Shown here piece by piece: positions 25,905-35,024 of a stretch of DNA of 46,850 bases (position 1 is its first letter; every line of letters starts with the position of its first letter). This DNA is from CAYPLH01 sp964411505 (GTDB lineage: Bacteria; Bacillota; Clostridia; CAYPLH01; DUMO01): assembly GCA_964411505.1 (NCBI GenBank), contig CAYPLH010000030.1, positions 1-46,850 on the forward strand. Reading direction: 5' to 3'. The translations under genes were made by a program, and so were the position numbers. The notes beneath the pieces were generated by a model. That model ran no database searches. It was not told where the DNA came from and saw nothing but the letters and a program-made list of their open reading frames with translations.

Positions 25905-27133
25905 AACTTGTTTTTCTTTTTCCGGGACAAGCCGTAAATGTCCATCAATTATATCAGAATCTGCTGGTTACCGATGAAGAGTTTACTAGGAATTCCATTG
26001 CAAAAATTAATGCAAGTAAAATCACACATATCTATTTTGAAGATCCGGAATTTATACGGCAATATCCTCAGACTGCATCCTATTGTATTGGTTATTTATA
26101 CTATGAATGGTTTAAAGAAACTTTTGCCTATTATCCATCGTATTTAGCCGGGCATAGCCTAGGACAATACACAGCCGTGTACAGCGCTGATTTTCATTCA
26201 TTTCAGTTGGGTTTAGATATTATTTGCCAGAGGGAACAAGTAGTGCAGCAGACTACGGCAAATATACCATATAAAGGAATGTTTGCCGTAATTAAAGACC
26301 GTATCCAGCCCCACAAAATAGAAAACATTTGTAGAAAGCTGTCCAATCAATCGGGTTCTTTTTCTGTATCCATTATCAATTCAGACAGGAATGTGGTGGT
26401 GTCTTATACAAGCAGCCAGCCTATAGCTATGAAAAGACTGGAACTTTATTTTCAAGCAAAAATAGTACCTCTTCGTGTGGACTATCCTTTTCATTGTCCG
26501 GCTATGCAGGATACAGCCGATGCATTTTTACCATTCTTAAAAAAAGCGCCTATGCCAATCCCGGTTATTTCCAATGTGACTGCTAGACCGATTGAAAACA
26601 ATGGTATAATCAATTCGCTATATAACCACTTTGTTAAACCAACTCTGTGGAAGCCAAGCTTATATTACCTTGTCAATAATGGCGTTCAGATTTTGATCGA
26701 TGTAAGCTCCAACCATATTGCGCAGGACAATATGGATGCATATGGAAGCAATATAGTATCTGTTTTCTCCTTGCAAAGACTGGAAAATATAGAATCTTTC
26801 AAAAAATTTCTGGCAGAATCTAAAAAAAGAAGAGAGTTGGAATGGGCAAAGGGCATTATAAGAGAAATTTCAGCGTTGCCAAACTGGCCTGACTCACCTG
26901 ATAACGAACAAAATGAATTAATATCGCTCATATGGGAAATAAAACGCTATGTGGACGCTTGTACAAGTAAGGATTTAATTGCATTTGACTTTTCAAAAAC
27001 AGTAATTCCAGTAGATCGGGTGAACGAGTTACTTCAGGTACTGGATACAGATAAACGTGTGTATGCAGACATAATGCAAGCCAATGAAAGCCTGCAACAT
27101 ACATATGGTTTGTGTAGTTGTGTGGAGGGGTAA
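25901..27133 (+). CDS. Discrete malonyl-type acyltransferase (trans-AT) with C-terminal extension
   Basis: FabD-like acyltransferase that should load extender units onto the AT-less PKS just upstream. It begins LVFLFPGQ (oxyanion-side Gln), then has GHSLGQYTA with nucleophile Ser86, CQREQVVQ with the substrate-carboxylate Arg, and PFHCPAM with catalytic His198. The GQ after the Ser replaces the more common GE. The ATG at 25901 overlaps the PKS stop by 4 bases (ATGA) with GGGGAGG upstream; the longer frame from 25763 lies inside the PKS and is ignored. After the catalytic part (~300 aa) comes an extension of ~110 residues including LIAFDFSKTVIPVDRVNELL, which faintly recalls LVLDFSKL in the tail of the PKS and could be a docking element. 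Confidence 0.88.
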   Translation: MKLVFLFPGQAVNVHQLYQNLLVTDEEFTRNSIAKINASKITHIYFEDPEFIRQYPQTASYCIGYLYYEWFKETFAYYPSYLAGHSLGQYTAVYSADFHSFQLGLDIICQREQVVQQTTANIPYKGMFAVIKDRIQPHKIENICRKLSNQSGSFSVSIINSDRNVVVSYTSSQPIAMKRLELYFQAKIVPLRVDYPFHCPAMQDTADAFLPFLKKAPMPIPVISNVTARPIENNGIINSLYNHFVKPTLWKPSLYYLVNNGVQILIDVSSNHIAQDNMDAYGSNIVSVFSLQRLENIESFKKFLAESKKRRELEWAKGIIREISALPNWPDSPDNEQNELISLIWEIKRYVDACTSKDLIAFDFSKTVIPVDRVNELLQVLDTDKRVYADIMQANESLQHTYGLCSCVEG

Positions 27134-27135
27134 GT

Positions 27136-28653
27136 ATGTATAATGCGTATATAACTGACATTGATGTATATATGCAAGACAGAAATATAGCGGAAAAATT
27201 TACACAATGTGCGTATGGCTTTAGCGATGGGAAGTTTTGCCATACGGTCAGTCTGTCTGACCCGGATGGAAGACAGGATTCGGAATTATTTGCTGTACAG
27301 TCACTAACCAAAAGCATAACAGCACACGTCATGCTGATTGCTCAGAAAGAAAAAGTAATTCAACTAGATGCGGCTGCTTCCAGTTATGTTACAGGACTAA
27401 GTTTTATATATAATGGAGTGGATGTAACAGACAAAATTACTCTGCGCCATTTACTGTTGCATCAATCGGGATTGATGCATGAAGCGAAACGTGGAAACAA
27501 TCTTCATTTCTGCACTTTTGAGGAGCACGTAAACAGCTTTATAAAAAGTCAATTGCTTTTTATGCCGGGAGAAAAAGTGTCCTATTCAAATCTAGGTTAC
27601 GATTTATGTGGACGGATATTAATACAGGTATATAAAAAGCCTTTTGAGCAGATTGTTCAGGAGAAGATTTTTGACAAGCTGGGTATGAATCAATCCAGTT
27701 TTCTTCCCACGGTGGATGGTCAAGTCACAGAAGAAGATACAACCTGCATGGTACCGGCTTGCGGTATGGTTACTTCTTTAGCGGATTTGATAATATACAT
27801 GAAAGCGGCGCTCAATCATCATGAAGTTTTCCTGTGCGGACAGAATAATGAGCATCTGTTTTCTATATTCACCTCACAGCAGGATTACCCCCCCGGTTTG
27901 TATAATGGTTATCATTGTTATACAATAAATCGATATCCAGTTTGGGAAGCCAAGGGCATAGGAAGAAGATGGGCATGCGTCATGCAATGCTGCTTCGAAT
28001 TGAATTTCGCAACCGTTGTGCTGTGCAAGATATCCGCAGAGTATAATCATAATGAAAAATTTATAATGCCGGAATTGTTATATAAATATATAACAAGCAG
28101 TAAGCCGGTTCACTATAATCACTATAATCCATATGGATATTTTCTATATCATGCGTTTTATGAAAAATATGGAGGTACATATATTTCCAGCGAAAACGAA
28201 ATAATGTATTGCTGCTTGAAAGGTGACTATCTGAATTTTTCAAAAAATGGGGTTCAATACGAGCCATGGCTGCATGTTCGAATGAATGAGTTTGTTTGTA
28301 TGAATCAGAGAATCGTGTTTCATGAAGAAGAGTGTATTCAGGGTTTTTACCTTCATACGGTATTTCAAACTATTTATTTTTACAAGCAAAACGTAATTCC
28401 TTTGTATGAAGAGGATAACGATGGTTTGTTATATGTGGGGGTTTATCAGTGCTCTACAGAAAGTAAAACGGCAAGGGCATATTATCCGGACATTATTGTT
28501 AGCAGGCGAAAAGGAGCGCTGTATATAAACCGGGTTTTTCTGCTGCATTATATTGAAAGAAGCCATTATATCAAGTCAAATGGTGAGCATGTTATTTTTG
28601 GCGAAAATCAGGTTTCTATTAATAATATTATTTATTTAAAAAAATCTGAATAG
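27136..28653 (+). CDS. Serine beta-lactamase/penicillin-binding-protein-like hydrolase (S12 family)
   Basis: 505 aa with the class C beta-lactamase fold: Ser56-Leu-Thr-Lys59 is the SxxK nucleophile motif, LRHLLLHQSGL is typical of the family, and Tyr150-Ser-Asn152 is the YxN motif. A ~200-residue region after the catalytic domain is unassigned. No signal peptide or membrane helix is seen, so it is probably cytoplasmic, unlike ClbP of colibactin, which is membrane anchored. Two roles are plausible: a prodrug peptidase that removes an N-acyl-D-Asn made by the NRPS at 36225, or a PBP-type thioesterase/esterase that releases or cyclises the chain (no TE exists in the cluster). Starts at ATG 27136, two bases after the AT stop, with GGAGGGG. 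A run of seven C at 27888-27894 keeps the frame intact. Confidence 0.88.
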   Translation: MYNAYITDIDVYMQDRNIAEKFTQCAYGFSDGKFCHTVSLSDPDGRQDSELFAVQSLTKSITAHVMLIAQKEKVIQLDAAASSYVTGLSFIYNGVDVTDKITLRHLLLHQSGLMHEAKRGNNLHFCTFEEHVNSFIKSQLLFMPGEKVSYSNLGYDLCGRILIQVYKKPFEQIVQEKIFDKLGMNQSSFLPTVDGQVTEEDTTCMVPACGMVTSLADLIIYMKAALNHHEVFLCGQNNEHLFSIFTSQQDYPPGLYNGYHCYTINRYPVWEAKGIGRRWACVMQCCFELNFATVVLCKISAEYNHNEKFIMPELLYKYITSSKPVHYNHYNPYGYFLYHAFYEKYGGTYISSENEIMYCCLKGDYLNFSKNGVQYEPWLHVRMNEFVCMNQRIVFHEEECIQGFYLHTVFQTIYFYKQNVIPLYEEDNDGLLYVGVYQCSTESKTARAYYPDIIVSRRKGALYINRVFLLHYIERSHYIKSNGEHVIFGENQVSINNIIYLKKSE

Positions 28654-28665
28654 CTGAGAAATGCA

Positions 28666-28693
28666 TTGACAAGAGACAACAACAGTATAGAAT
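28666..28693 (+). promoter_or_regulatory. Possible sigma-A promoter within the cluster
   Basis: TTGACA (28666-28671), a 16-base spacer and TAGAAT (28688-28693) lie in the 101-base gap before the second DTD glycosyltransferase. The -35 is perfect and the -10 has one mismatch. It could drive the glycosyltransferase and ABC exporter genes separately from the assembly line. A 14-codon frame (28712-28756) follows and overlaps the next start codon. Confidence 0.45.
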
Positions 28694-28754
28694 TGAATTA
28701 TCTGTAGTGGGGATAAGATGAAACATATAACTACTTTGGAAGGGGGAGGCCTGA

Positions 28755-29783
28755 ATGTATAATTTTGTATATGCTGCAATTGGCAAAATGTGTTACTTGT
28801 ACGAAACTATTTATTCCATTTACTCTTTACAAAAGGTTTTAAATCACAATAATTTTCGCATTGTTATTTACACGGATAATGAGCGATTTTTCCAAGAATA
28901 CTATGAGGAGAATGAAAAAATAGATATATGTCCACTGTCTTCTGGACTGACGTCATTGTGGCTCAAATCAAACGTATTTGGTGTTAAAATATATGTTTTA
29001 CAGGAATTTCTAAAACAATATCGCTCTAATGCATTATTCATAGATACGGATACGTTTATATACAAAGATATATCGGACGTATTTCAGTCAATTCAAAAAG
29101 ATACATTTATTATGTATAGAGAATGTACGCCACTGGCAGCTGCCACTTCTATTTTACAGGAGCTGAAAAATAAGTTGCTTAATACGAATGAAACAACGCT
29201 CCATTTTTATCAGTATCTTTTAAAAGAAAAGCAGCTGCATTGCGGTAAATATTGTTTTACTTATCCTGAAAATTTTATACCTTTTAACTCAGGTGTAATT
29301 GGTATTCATTATGATAATTTAGATTGCTTAGAACAGGTTTCTGTTTTGAATGACTTTATTTATAACCAATTTGGCTTGATTAATGCAGAGGAATTCGCAT
29401 TTGCTACGGTATTTCAACAGTATGGAAATATTGTAACTGGTGATCTGCAAAACAAGGTATACCATTATACTAAATTTTACGAACACACCAGACTGTTTGG
29501 CGCATATATTCTGGGGTGTATAACGCCGGAAGATGCCAAAATTCTTGGTACTGTCATGTGTGAATATAACATAGATATATCCAGATATGACGTTGAAATA
29601 AAGGAAATAGAAAAATTTACACTGTATATGTATGCGATTTCGCAATCTAATCAAACAAAATACAGGCAAAAGGGTATTATGGATGAGAGGGAGAAAGAAA
29701 TACAAAGATCATATTATCCAACTGACAGGCTGGCTAATTACGGATTGTTTTTTAGAAAATACATAAAAATGGAATTGATGTAA
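28755..29783 (+). CDS. GT-A type glycosyltransferase with DTD motif (copy 2)
   Basis: A 342-aa paralogue of the enzyme at 18538, with the same opening (YAAIGKMCYLYETIYSIYSL), DxD at Asp97-Thr-Asp99 in FIDTDTFIYKDIS, NSGVIGI, EEFAFATVF and NKVYHYTKF. The pair probably arose by duplication within the cluster and may add like sugars at two positions or build a disaccharide (inference). A very strong ribosome site, AAGGGGGAGG, precedes ATG 28755. It is separated from the hydrolase upstream by a gap holding a likely promoter, so it may begin a new transcript that continues into the ABC exporter. Confidence 0.75.
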   Translation: MYNFVYAAIGKMCYLYETIYSIYSLQKVLNHNNFRIVIYTDNERFFQEYYEENEKIDICPLSSGLTSLWLKSNVFGVKIYVLQEFLKQYRSNALFIDTDTFIYKDISDVFQSIQKDTFIMYRECTPLAAATSILQELKNKLLNTNETTLHFYQYLLKEKQLHCGKYCFTYPENFIPFNSGVIGIHYDNLDCLEQVSVLNDFIYNQFGLINAEEFAFATVFQQYGNIVTGDLQNKVYHYTKFYEHTRLFGAYILGCITPEDAKILGTVMCEYNIDISRYDVEIKEIEKFTLYMYAISQSNQTKYRQKGIMDEREKEIQRSYYPTDRLANYGLFFRKYIKMELM

Positions 29784-29854
29784 ATGATTTTATAGAGACT
29801 GAATATACCTGTTATTGAAGCGCTTTTAAAACGATTATAAATTTATGGATTGGA

Positions 29855-31669
29855 GTGGTATATATAAATAAAGTTAAATACAATGTGTTTCAAAACACAA
29901 ATTATGCCTTCAAAAATATTTGGCGCAGCGGGCAAAAAACACTTGTTGTTTCTATTCTGGCTAAAATTCCGGTAAGTTTTATTTTGTCGGTTATTGCTCT
30001 TTATACGCCAACAATTATCTTAAACAAGTTGGAATTGTCCGATACTCTACAACAAATTATTGCTGTCATTATTTCTTTATTAATGATTTCAATGGCTTTT
30101 GAACTCATTAATAATTTTATTGAAGCAAAGAGCGTTTCATTTACACAAAAAATATGGGCATTTTATAACCGACGGATGTATGAAAAATATCTAGATGCGG
30201 ATTATGAATATTATGATGATCCCCAATTCCAAGATATTAATAATAAAGCAAGGCAGGCTTGCGTCAATGTGCATACCCCTGCCATGCATTTACCAAATAC
30301 GTTTGCATCTTTAATTATCAATATACTGCTGTTTTTTATTTCTGCTGGGCTGATTTCTATTTTAAACCCCATTATAATATTGTTGCTGAGCATAACGGTT
30401 ATTATCAATTATTTTACGCTAAAATCTGTAAAAAACTACGAACATAGAATTAAAGATGAAAAAGCGTCGCTAAATAGAAAAGTTGGTTATTTGGCGGGCA
30501 TGTCCACATATTTTACCCAGGCCAAGGATATAAGGCTGTATGGAATGAAGTCGCTGTTTCGCAGCAAAGCAGAAGTATATACGGAAAACCTGCATCGGTT
30601 AAAGAAAAAAACAGAGTATAAATATTTTAGTACGGATATTATCAATTTTTTTATGATCTTGTTGCGGGATGGAATAGCATATTTTTATTTGGTTTATAAA
30701 TCCTTTTCCGGTGATATTGGAGTAGGAGAATTTGTGCTGTATTTTACCGCAATCGGACAGTTTGCCGGTCTTTTTTCCGGAATCATTAATTCTTGGCTGG
30801 CCATCCATACGTCGAGTCTGCAGTTCTGTGATATGCGTGAGTTTTTTGAAATTAAAAACAAAACAAACAGGGGAAATGGGTTGCCGGTACCTTCCAATAC
30901 AGACAAAGTAAGTATTGAATTAAGAAATGTTACATATCAATACCCCGAAACAGAAACTCCCATTATAAAAAATGTAAACTTAAAAATAAAACCTGGTGAA
31001 AAAATTGCATTGGTCGGGTTGAACGGCGCAGGTAAAACAACGCTGGTAAAGTTAATTTGTGGCATGTATTCACCCACAAAAGGCGAGATTCTTGTCAATG
31101 GGCACTTGGTGAACGAATATAACATTGACGAATACTATTCCATGTTCTCTGCGGTATTTCAGCAGTTTCGGTTTTTACCGCTGTCGATTGCACACAATAT
31201 CGCCATTATGACAAAGGAACAGGCAGACGGGGATAAACTCAACAAATGCATTGAACTTGCTGGACTAACAAATAAAATAAACAGTTTTAAAATGGGTATT
31301 GATACGTTGCTAGTGAAAGAGGTAAATCCGAAAGGAGCGGAGCTTTCCGGTGGGGAACAACAAAAACTGATGCTGGCACGGGCTATTTATAAAGATGCGC
31401 CAATTCTTATGTTAGATGAACCGACATCCGCACTAGACCCCATCGCTGAAGGTGAGATGTATATGAAATACAATGAAATTGTAAAGGGCAAAACATCTGT
31501 TTTTATTTCTCACAGGTTGGCGTCAACCAGATTTTGTGACAGGATTATTTTGCTCGCAGACGGGAAAATCATTGAAATGGGAACACACGATGAACTAGTC
31601 GGCAATGGAGGTAAATATGCTGAACTATTTAATGTGCAAAGTCATTATTATAAAGAGGAAAACGTATGA
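29855..31669 (+). CDS. ABC exporter half-transporter 1 (membrane domain + ATPase)
   Basis: 604 aa. The N-terminal ~310 residues hold about six hydrophobic segments of a type I exporter. The C-terminal ATPase has ALVGLNGAGKTT (Walker A), LSGGEQQKLML (signature), ILMLDEPTSALDP (Walker B and D-loop) and SHRL (switch His). It overlaps the next transporter gene by 4 bases, so the two probably form a heterodimer. Likely role: export of the finished product, or of a prodrug, and self-protection. The start is uncertain: GTG 29855 overlaps the best ribosome site GGAGTGG (29852-29858), and an in-frame ATA follows at 29864. The coding sequence is clear regardless. Confidence 0.92.
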   Translation: MVYINKVKYNVFQNTNYAFKNIWRSGQKTLVVSILAKIPVSFILSVIALYTPTIILNKLELSDTLQQIIAVIISLLMISMAFELINNFIEAKSVSFTQKIWAFYNRRMYEKYLDADYEYYDDPQFQDINNKARQACVNVHTPAMHLPNTFASLIINILLFFISAGLISILNPIIILLLSITVIINYFTLKSVKNYEHRIKDEKASLNRKVGYLAGMSTYFTQAKDIRLYGMKSLFRSKAEVYTENLHRLKKKTEYKYFSTDIINFFMILLRDGIAYFYLVYKSFSGDIGVGEFVLYFTAIGQFAGLFSGIINSWLAIHTSSLQFCDMREFFEIKNKTNRGNGLPVPSNTDKVSIELRNVTYQYPETETPIIKNVNLKIKPGEKIALVGLNGAGKTTLVKLICGMYSPTKGEILVNGHLVNEYNIDEYYSMFSAVFQQFRFLPLSIAHNIAIMTKEQADGDKLNKCIELAGLTNKINSFKMGIDTLLVKEVNPKGAELSGGEQQKLMLARAIYKDAPILMLDEPTSALDPIAEGEMYMKYNEIVKGKTSVFISHRLASTRFCDRIILLADGKIIEMGTHDELVGNGGKYAELFNVQSHYYKEENV

Positions 31670-33525
31670 TGAGTGCAAATAAAAGAACATTTAAAGAAGA
31701 ACTATGGCTTGTTTTGCAAGGATACAAGGTTCTGTTTAAAATTGATAAAAAGTTTCTATGGCTTCCTCTAATCAATGCCACAACAGATGCAATTTTCCCA
31801 TTTGTGAATTTATATATGTCTGCCAGAATTCTGACAGAGCTGACAGAAAATAGAGATATGAAGGTTCTTGGTATAAACATAATAATAACCATACTGTTTA
31901 ACATGGTGCTTTCCGTAATAGGACGCTATGTGAAAACAAAGGAAAACGTATATCTGGATGACTGGTGGAATAAGATTAATTTATTTTTTAACGACATCAA
32001 TAATGATATGCAGTATGCACATATAGAAAACCCCGAAACACATATTTTGAGGGAAAAGATCCTTCAGGTTCAAAACACGGTGGGGGGAGGGCTTGCATCC
32101 CTTTATTGGAATATCAGTGTACTGGTACAAAGTTTGTTTACAATTATATTTTCTGTTTCACTTAGTATTAATATGTTTACATTAAGAGCAGCCGGTGACT
32201 TTACCGGTATCGCAGGCTTAATTAACTCACCCTACTCCGTCATTATTATTGTTGCGCTGATACTTGCCAATACCAGCATCAACATGATATGCAGCAAAAA
32301 TGAGATGGTGAAGACAGGAAAAGCATTTGAAGATATGGCACAGACAAGCAGACTGGTAACCTATTATAGTGGGAGTATCTTTAATTTCACAGGGGCTATG
32401 GACATAAAAATATATAAACAGGCGCCGATTATATTGGAGCAAGTGAAAAAATGGGGTGAAAATGCACCGTATTTAAAAATTGCGGAAAAAATTACGTATA
32501 AATATAGGAACATAAAAACAGTTTTAAATGCAGCTGTCAACATAGTTATCTATATTTATGTCGCAATCAAAGCTTTTATCGGAGCATTTGGAATAGGTCA
32601 ATTTTTACAATATACAGGCTGTATAAACAGGTTTGTTTACGGTGTGTCAGGTTTAATCTCCATCATTGGAGACTATAAACATAATAATGTATATTTGAAA
32701 GATATTATTGAATATATAAACATACCAAACGAGATGCACACAGGGTCATTATCTATTGAAAAGAAGAACAAAGAAGGCTATGAAATAGAATTTAAAAATG
32801 TTTCATTTCAGTACCCGACTGCAGAGGTGTATTCGCTAAAAAATGTATCGTTTAAAATTCAATATGGGGAAAAAATAGCGGTAGTGGGTCTGAATGGCAG
32901 TGGAAAAACAACTATGATAAAATTGCTGTGCCGGTTATATGACCCTACCGAAGGGGAAATTACTTTAAACGGAGTAAATATAAAAGAATATAGATACCAG
33001 GAGTATTTGAATCTTTTTTCCGTTGTTTTTCAGGACTTTAATTTGTTTTCATTTTCCCTTGGTCAGAATATAGCAACAGCAATGGAATATGATGCAAAGC
33101 GGGTAGAAAAGTGCCTAGAAGAAGCGGGTTTTATGGAAAGGTTTTATCATATGCCAAATGGATTGGAGACAGCATTATATAAGAATTTTGATAAGGATGG
33201 AGTCGATATATCAGGCGGGGAAGCGCAAAAATTAGCCCTAGCGAGGGCGCTATATAAGGATGCTCCATTCATTGTTCTGGATGAACCAACAGCTGCGCTA
33301 GACCCAATTGCAGAGTTTGAAATATATTCTAAATTCAATGAAATTTTAAGCAACAAGTCGGCTATATTTATCTCGCACCGGCTCTCTTCCTGTCGTTTTT
33401 GTGATAAAATATTTGTCTTTGATAATGGAAATCTTGTACAGCAGGGAAGCCATAATACCATGATAGAGGATAGGGATAGTAAGTATTATGAGTTATGGAA
33501 TGCCCAGGCGCAGTATTACCAGTAA
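31666..33525 (+). CDS. ABC exporter half-transporter 2 (membrane domain + ATPase)
   Basis: 619 aa, same architecture as its neighbour: a hydrophobic N-terminal exporter domain, then VVGLNGSGKTT (Walker A), DISGGEAQKLAL (signature), FIVLDEPTAALDP (Walker B) and ISHRLSS. It starts at ATG 31666 or 31669, overlapping the stop of half-transporter 1, with AGAGGAA upstream. All ATPase motifs look catalytically intact in both halves, so no degenerate site is apparent. The best reading is one heterodimeric exporter of the glycosylated product. About 200 bases without a recognisable gene follow. Confidence 0.93.
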   Translation: MMSANKRTFKEELWLVLQGYKVLFKIDKKFLWLPLINATTDAIFPFVNLYMSARILTELTENRDMKVLGINIIITILFNMVLSVIGRYVKTKENVYLDDWWNKINLFFNDINNDMQYAHIENPETHILREKILQVQNTVGGGLASLYWNISVLVQSLFTIIFSVSLSINMFTLRAAGDFTGIAGLINSPYSVIIIVALILANTSINMICSKNEMVKTGKAFEDMAQTSRLVTYYSGSIFNFTGAMDIKIYKQAPIILEQVKKWGENAPYLKIAEKITYKYRNIKTVLNAAVNIVIYIYVAIKAFIGAFGIGQFLQYTGCINRFVYGVSGLISIIGDYKHNNVYLKDIIEYINIPNEMHTGSLSIEKKNKEGYEIEFKNVSFQYPTAEVYSLKNVSFKIQYGEKIAVVGLNGSGKTTMIKLLCRLYDPTEGEITLNGVNIKEYRYQEYLNLFSVVFQDFNLFSFSLGQNIATAMEYDAKRVEKCLEEAGFMERFYHMPNGLETALYKNFDKDGVDISGGEAQKLALARALYKDAPFIVLDEPTAALDPIAEFEIYSKFNEILSNKSAIFISHRLSSCRFCDKIFVFDNGNLVQQGSHNTMIEDRDSKYYELWNAQAQYYQ

Positions 33526-33721
33526 CTGTACCGACACGAACTCTGGTATGACTTGAGGAGATAGTTGTAATGTTGATTTTTATTACATTGTAGCAGGGCA
33601 GGCTATTCTCTTTTTCAAGAAGGTTTTTCACCGACTGACTTGCTTTTGCAACAGGAACAGGCATTGGAGTTGCCTTATAGGAGTCCGATTCATTTTACGT
33701 AAAAGGTATGGTTTTCAAAAT

Positions 33722-34360
33722 ATGGATATAATTAGTCACAGGGGCTACTGGTGGCCGGATCGTACGCTGCAAAACACGGAAAAAGCGTTTGTGAAAGCAG
33801 CGCAAATGGGATTCGGGATCGAAACAGATCTGAGAGACCATAATAAACAGCTGGTTATTTCACACGATATCCCCGGCAAAAACGCAGCGAAAGCAACTGA
33901 TTTATTTGCTGCAGTTGCAAAACATGATATACATTTAGCCCTGAATATAAAGGCAGACGGGCTTCATGCATATCTACAGACTATTTTGACCGATTACCCG
34001 GATCAAAAATACTTTGTTTTTGATATGTCGGTGCCGGATATGACTTCGTATTTACATATGGGATTTGATGTATATACAAGACAAAGTGACATAGAACCGC
34101 AGCCTGTTATAATAAATGATATACAAGGAGTGTGGATGGACGCTTTTTATGATTATAGCTGGATAACAGCAGACCGCATCAAGGAAAATATTTCCAGAGG
34201 TAAAAAAGTTTGCTTGGTATCTCCAGAACTGCACCAAATGCCGTACAGGGAGTTTTGGGCATTACTTAAAAAAGATCATAATATATGCGACCATGTGTCA
34301 ATATGTACGGATTATCCCGAAGAAGCCAAATACTATTTTGGAGGAAATAAAAATGATTAA
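33722..34360 (+). CDS. Glycerophosphodiester phosphodiesterase-like protein
   Basis: A short (212 aa) member of the GDPD/PLC-like TIM-barrel group. ISHRGYW and NTEKAFVKAAQMG match the HRG...NT..AF opening, and IETDLRD plus VISHDIPG match the metal-binding ExD and second catalytic His. Normal GDPD enzymes are ~240 aa or longer; the second half here is compact. It hydrolyses a phosphodiester or has lost activity. It is the first of four tightly packed genes (phosphodiesterase-like, HAD, cupin, nucleotidyltransferase) of a kind seen in surface-polysaccharide loci. It may help make an activated precursor for glycosylation. The substrate is not readable. Confidence 0.72.
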   Translation: MDIISHRGYWWPDRTLQNTEKAFVKAAQMGFGIETDLRDHNKQLVISHDIPGKNAAKATDLFAAVAKHDIHLALNIKADGLHAYLQTILTDYPDQKYFVFDMSVPDMTSYLHMGFDVYTRQSDIEPQPVIINDIQGVWMDAFYDYSWITADRIKENISRGKKVCLVSPELHQMPYREFWALLKKDHNICDHVSICTDYPEEAKYYFGGNKND

Positions 34361-35024
34361 AGCAATAATATTCGATATGGACGGCGTTCTGATTCCCGCC
34401 AAAGACTGGCATTATCATGCTCTAAACCAAGCGCTTGTGCAAAGCGGGATTCCTTCAATTACACTGGAGAATCATCAAAAGATTTATGACGGATTACCCA
34501 CCCGCGTCAAACTGCTAAAACTGGCAGAACATTATGGTATTTCACAAGCAAAGCAAGAAGAGATTAATGCACTCAAACAAAAATATCTGGAAACCTATAT
34601 TGCAAACGAGTGTGTTGAGAATGCAGAGCATGTTCGGGCGTTAAGGATGTTAAAGAAGAAATACATATTGGCGCTTGCATCAAACAGTCTGCGGCATTCT
34701 ATTGAAACAATGCTTGGGAAGGCCGGATTGCTCACCTATTTTGATGTTATTCTAAGCAACCAGGATGTAACGGAGCCGAAACCTTCACCAGAAATATATT
34801 GTAAAACAATGGATTTGCTTAATATAGCTGCAGATGAATGCTTAATACTTGAGGATAGTGCTTATGGGATCAGAGCCGCATATGCGTCTGGAGCCCACGT
34901 TATGGTGGTTCGTGATGTATGTGATGTTGTCTTGGAAAATATAGAAAAAGAAGTTCAATTGATTGCCGTGAGAGACGGACGGCAATTGGAGGAGGATTGT
35001 AATGAAGTTATATCAGCTAAATAA
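34353..35024 (+). CDS. HAD-family phosphatase/phosphomutase
   Basis: 223 aa, HAD subfamily IA (beta-phosphoglucomutase-like). IFDMDGVL supplies the nucleophile Asp and the second Asp (DxD), ASNSLRHS is motif II, EPKPSPEIY contains the motif III Lys, and EDSAYGIRAA is motif IV. The ATG at 34353 follows GGAGGAAA and overlaps the previous stop by 8 bases; the longer frame from 34293 is ignored. It overlaps the cupin gene by 23 bases. Together with the nucleotidyltransferase two genes on, it may prepare a sugar 1-phosphate (mutase or phosphatase role) for activation. Specificity is unknown. Confidence 0.88.
   Translation: MIKAIIFDMDGVLIPAKDWHYHALNQALVQSGIPSITLENHQKIYDGLPTRVKLLKLAEHYGISQAKQEEINALKQKYLETYIANECVENAEHVRALRMLKKKYILALASNSLRHSIETMLGKAGLLTYFDVILSNQDVTEPKPSPEIYCKTMDLLNIAADECLILEDSAYGIRAAYASGAHVMVVRDVCDVVLENIEKEVQLIAVRDGRQLEEDCNEVISAK

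Noticed and set aside
33368..33664. Minus-strand 98-aa frame at the end of the ABC exporter
   Set aside because: Mostly antisense to the ATPase domain; the remainder has no homology that I can recognise.
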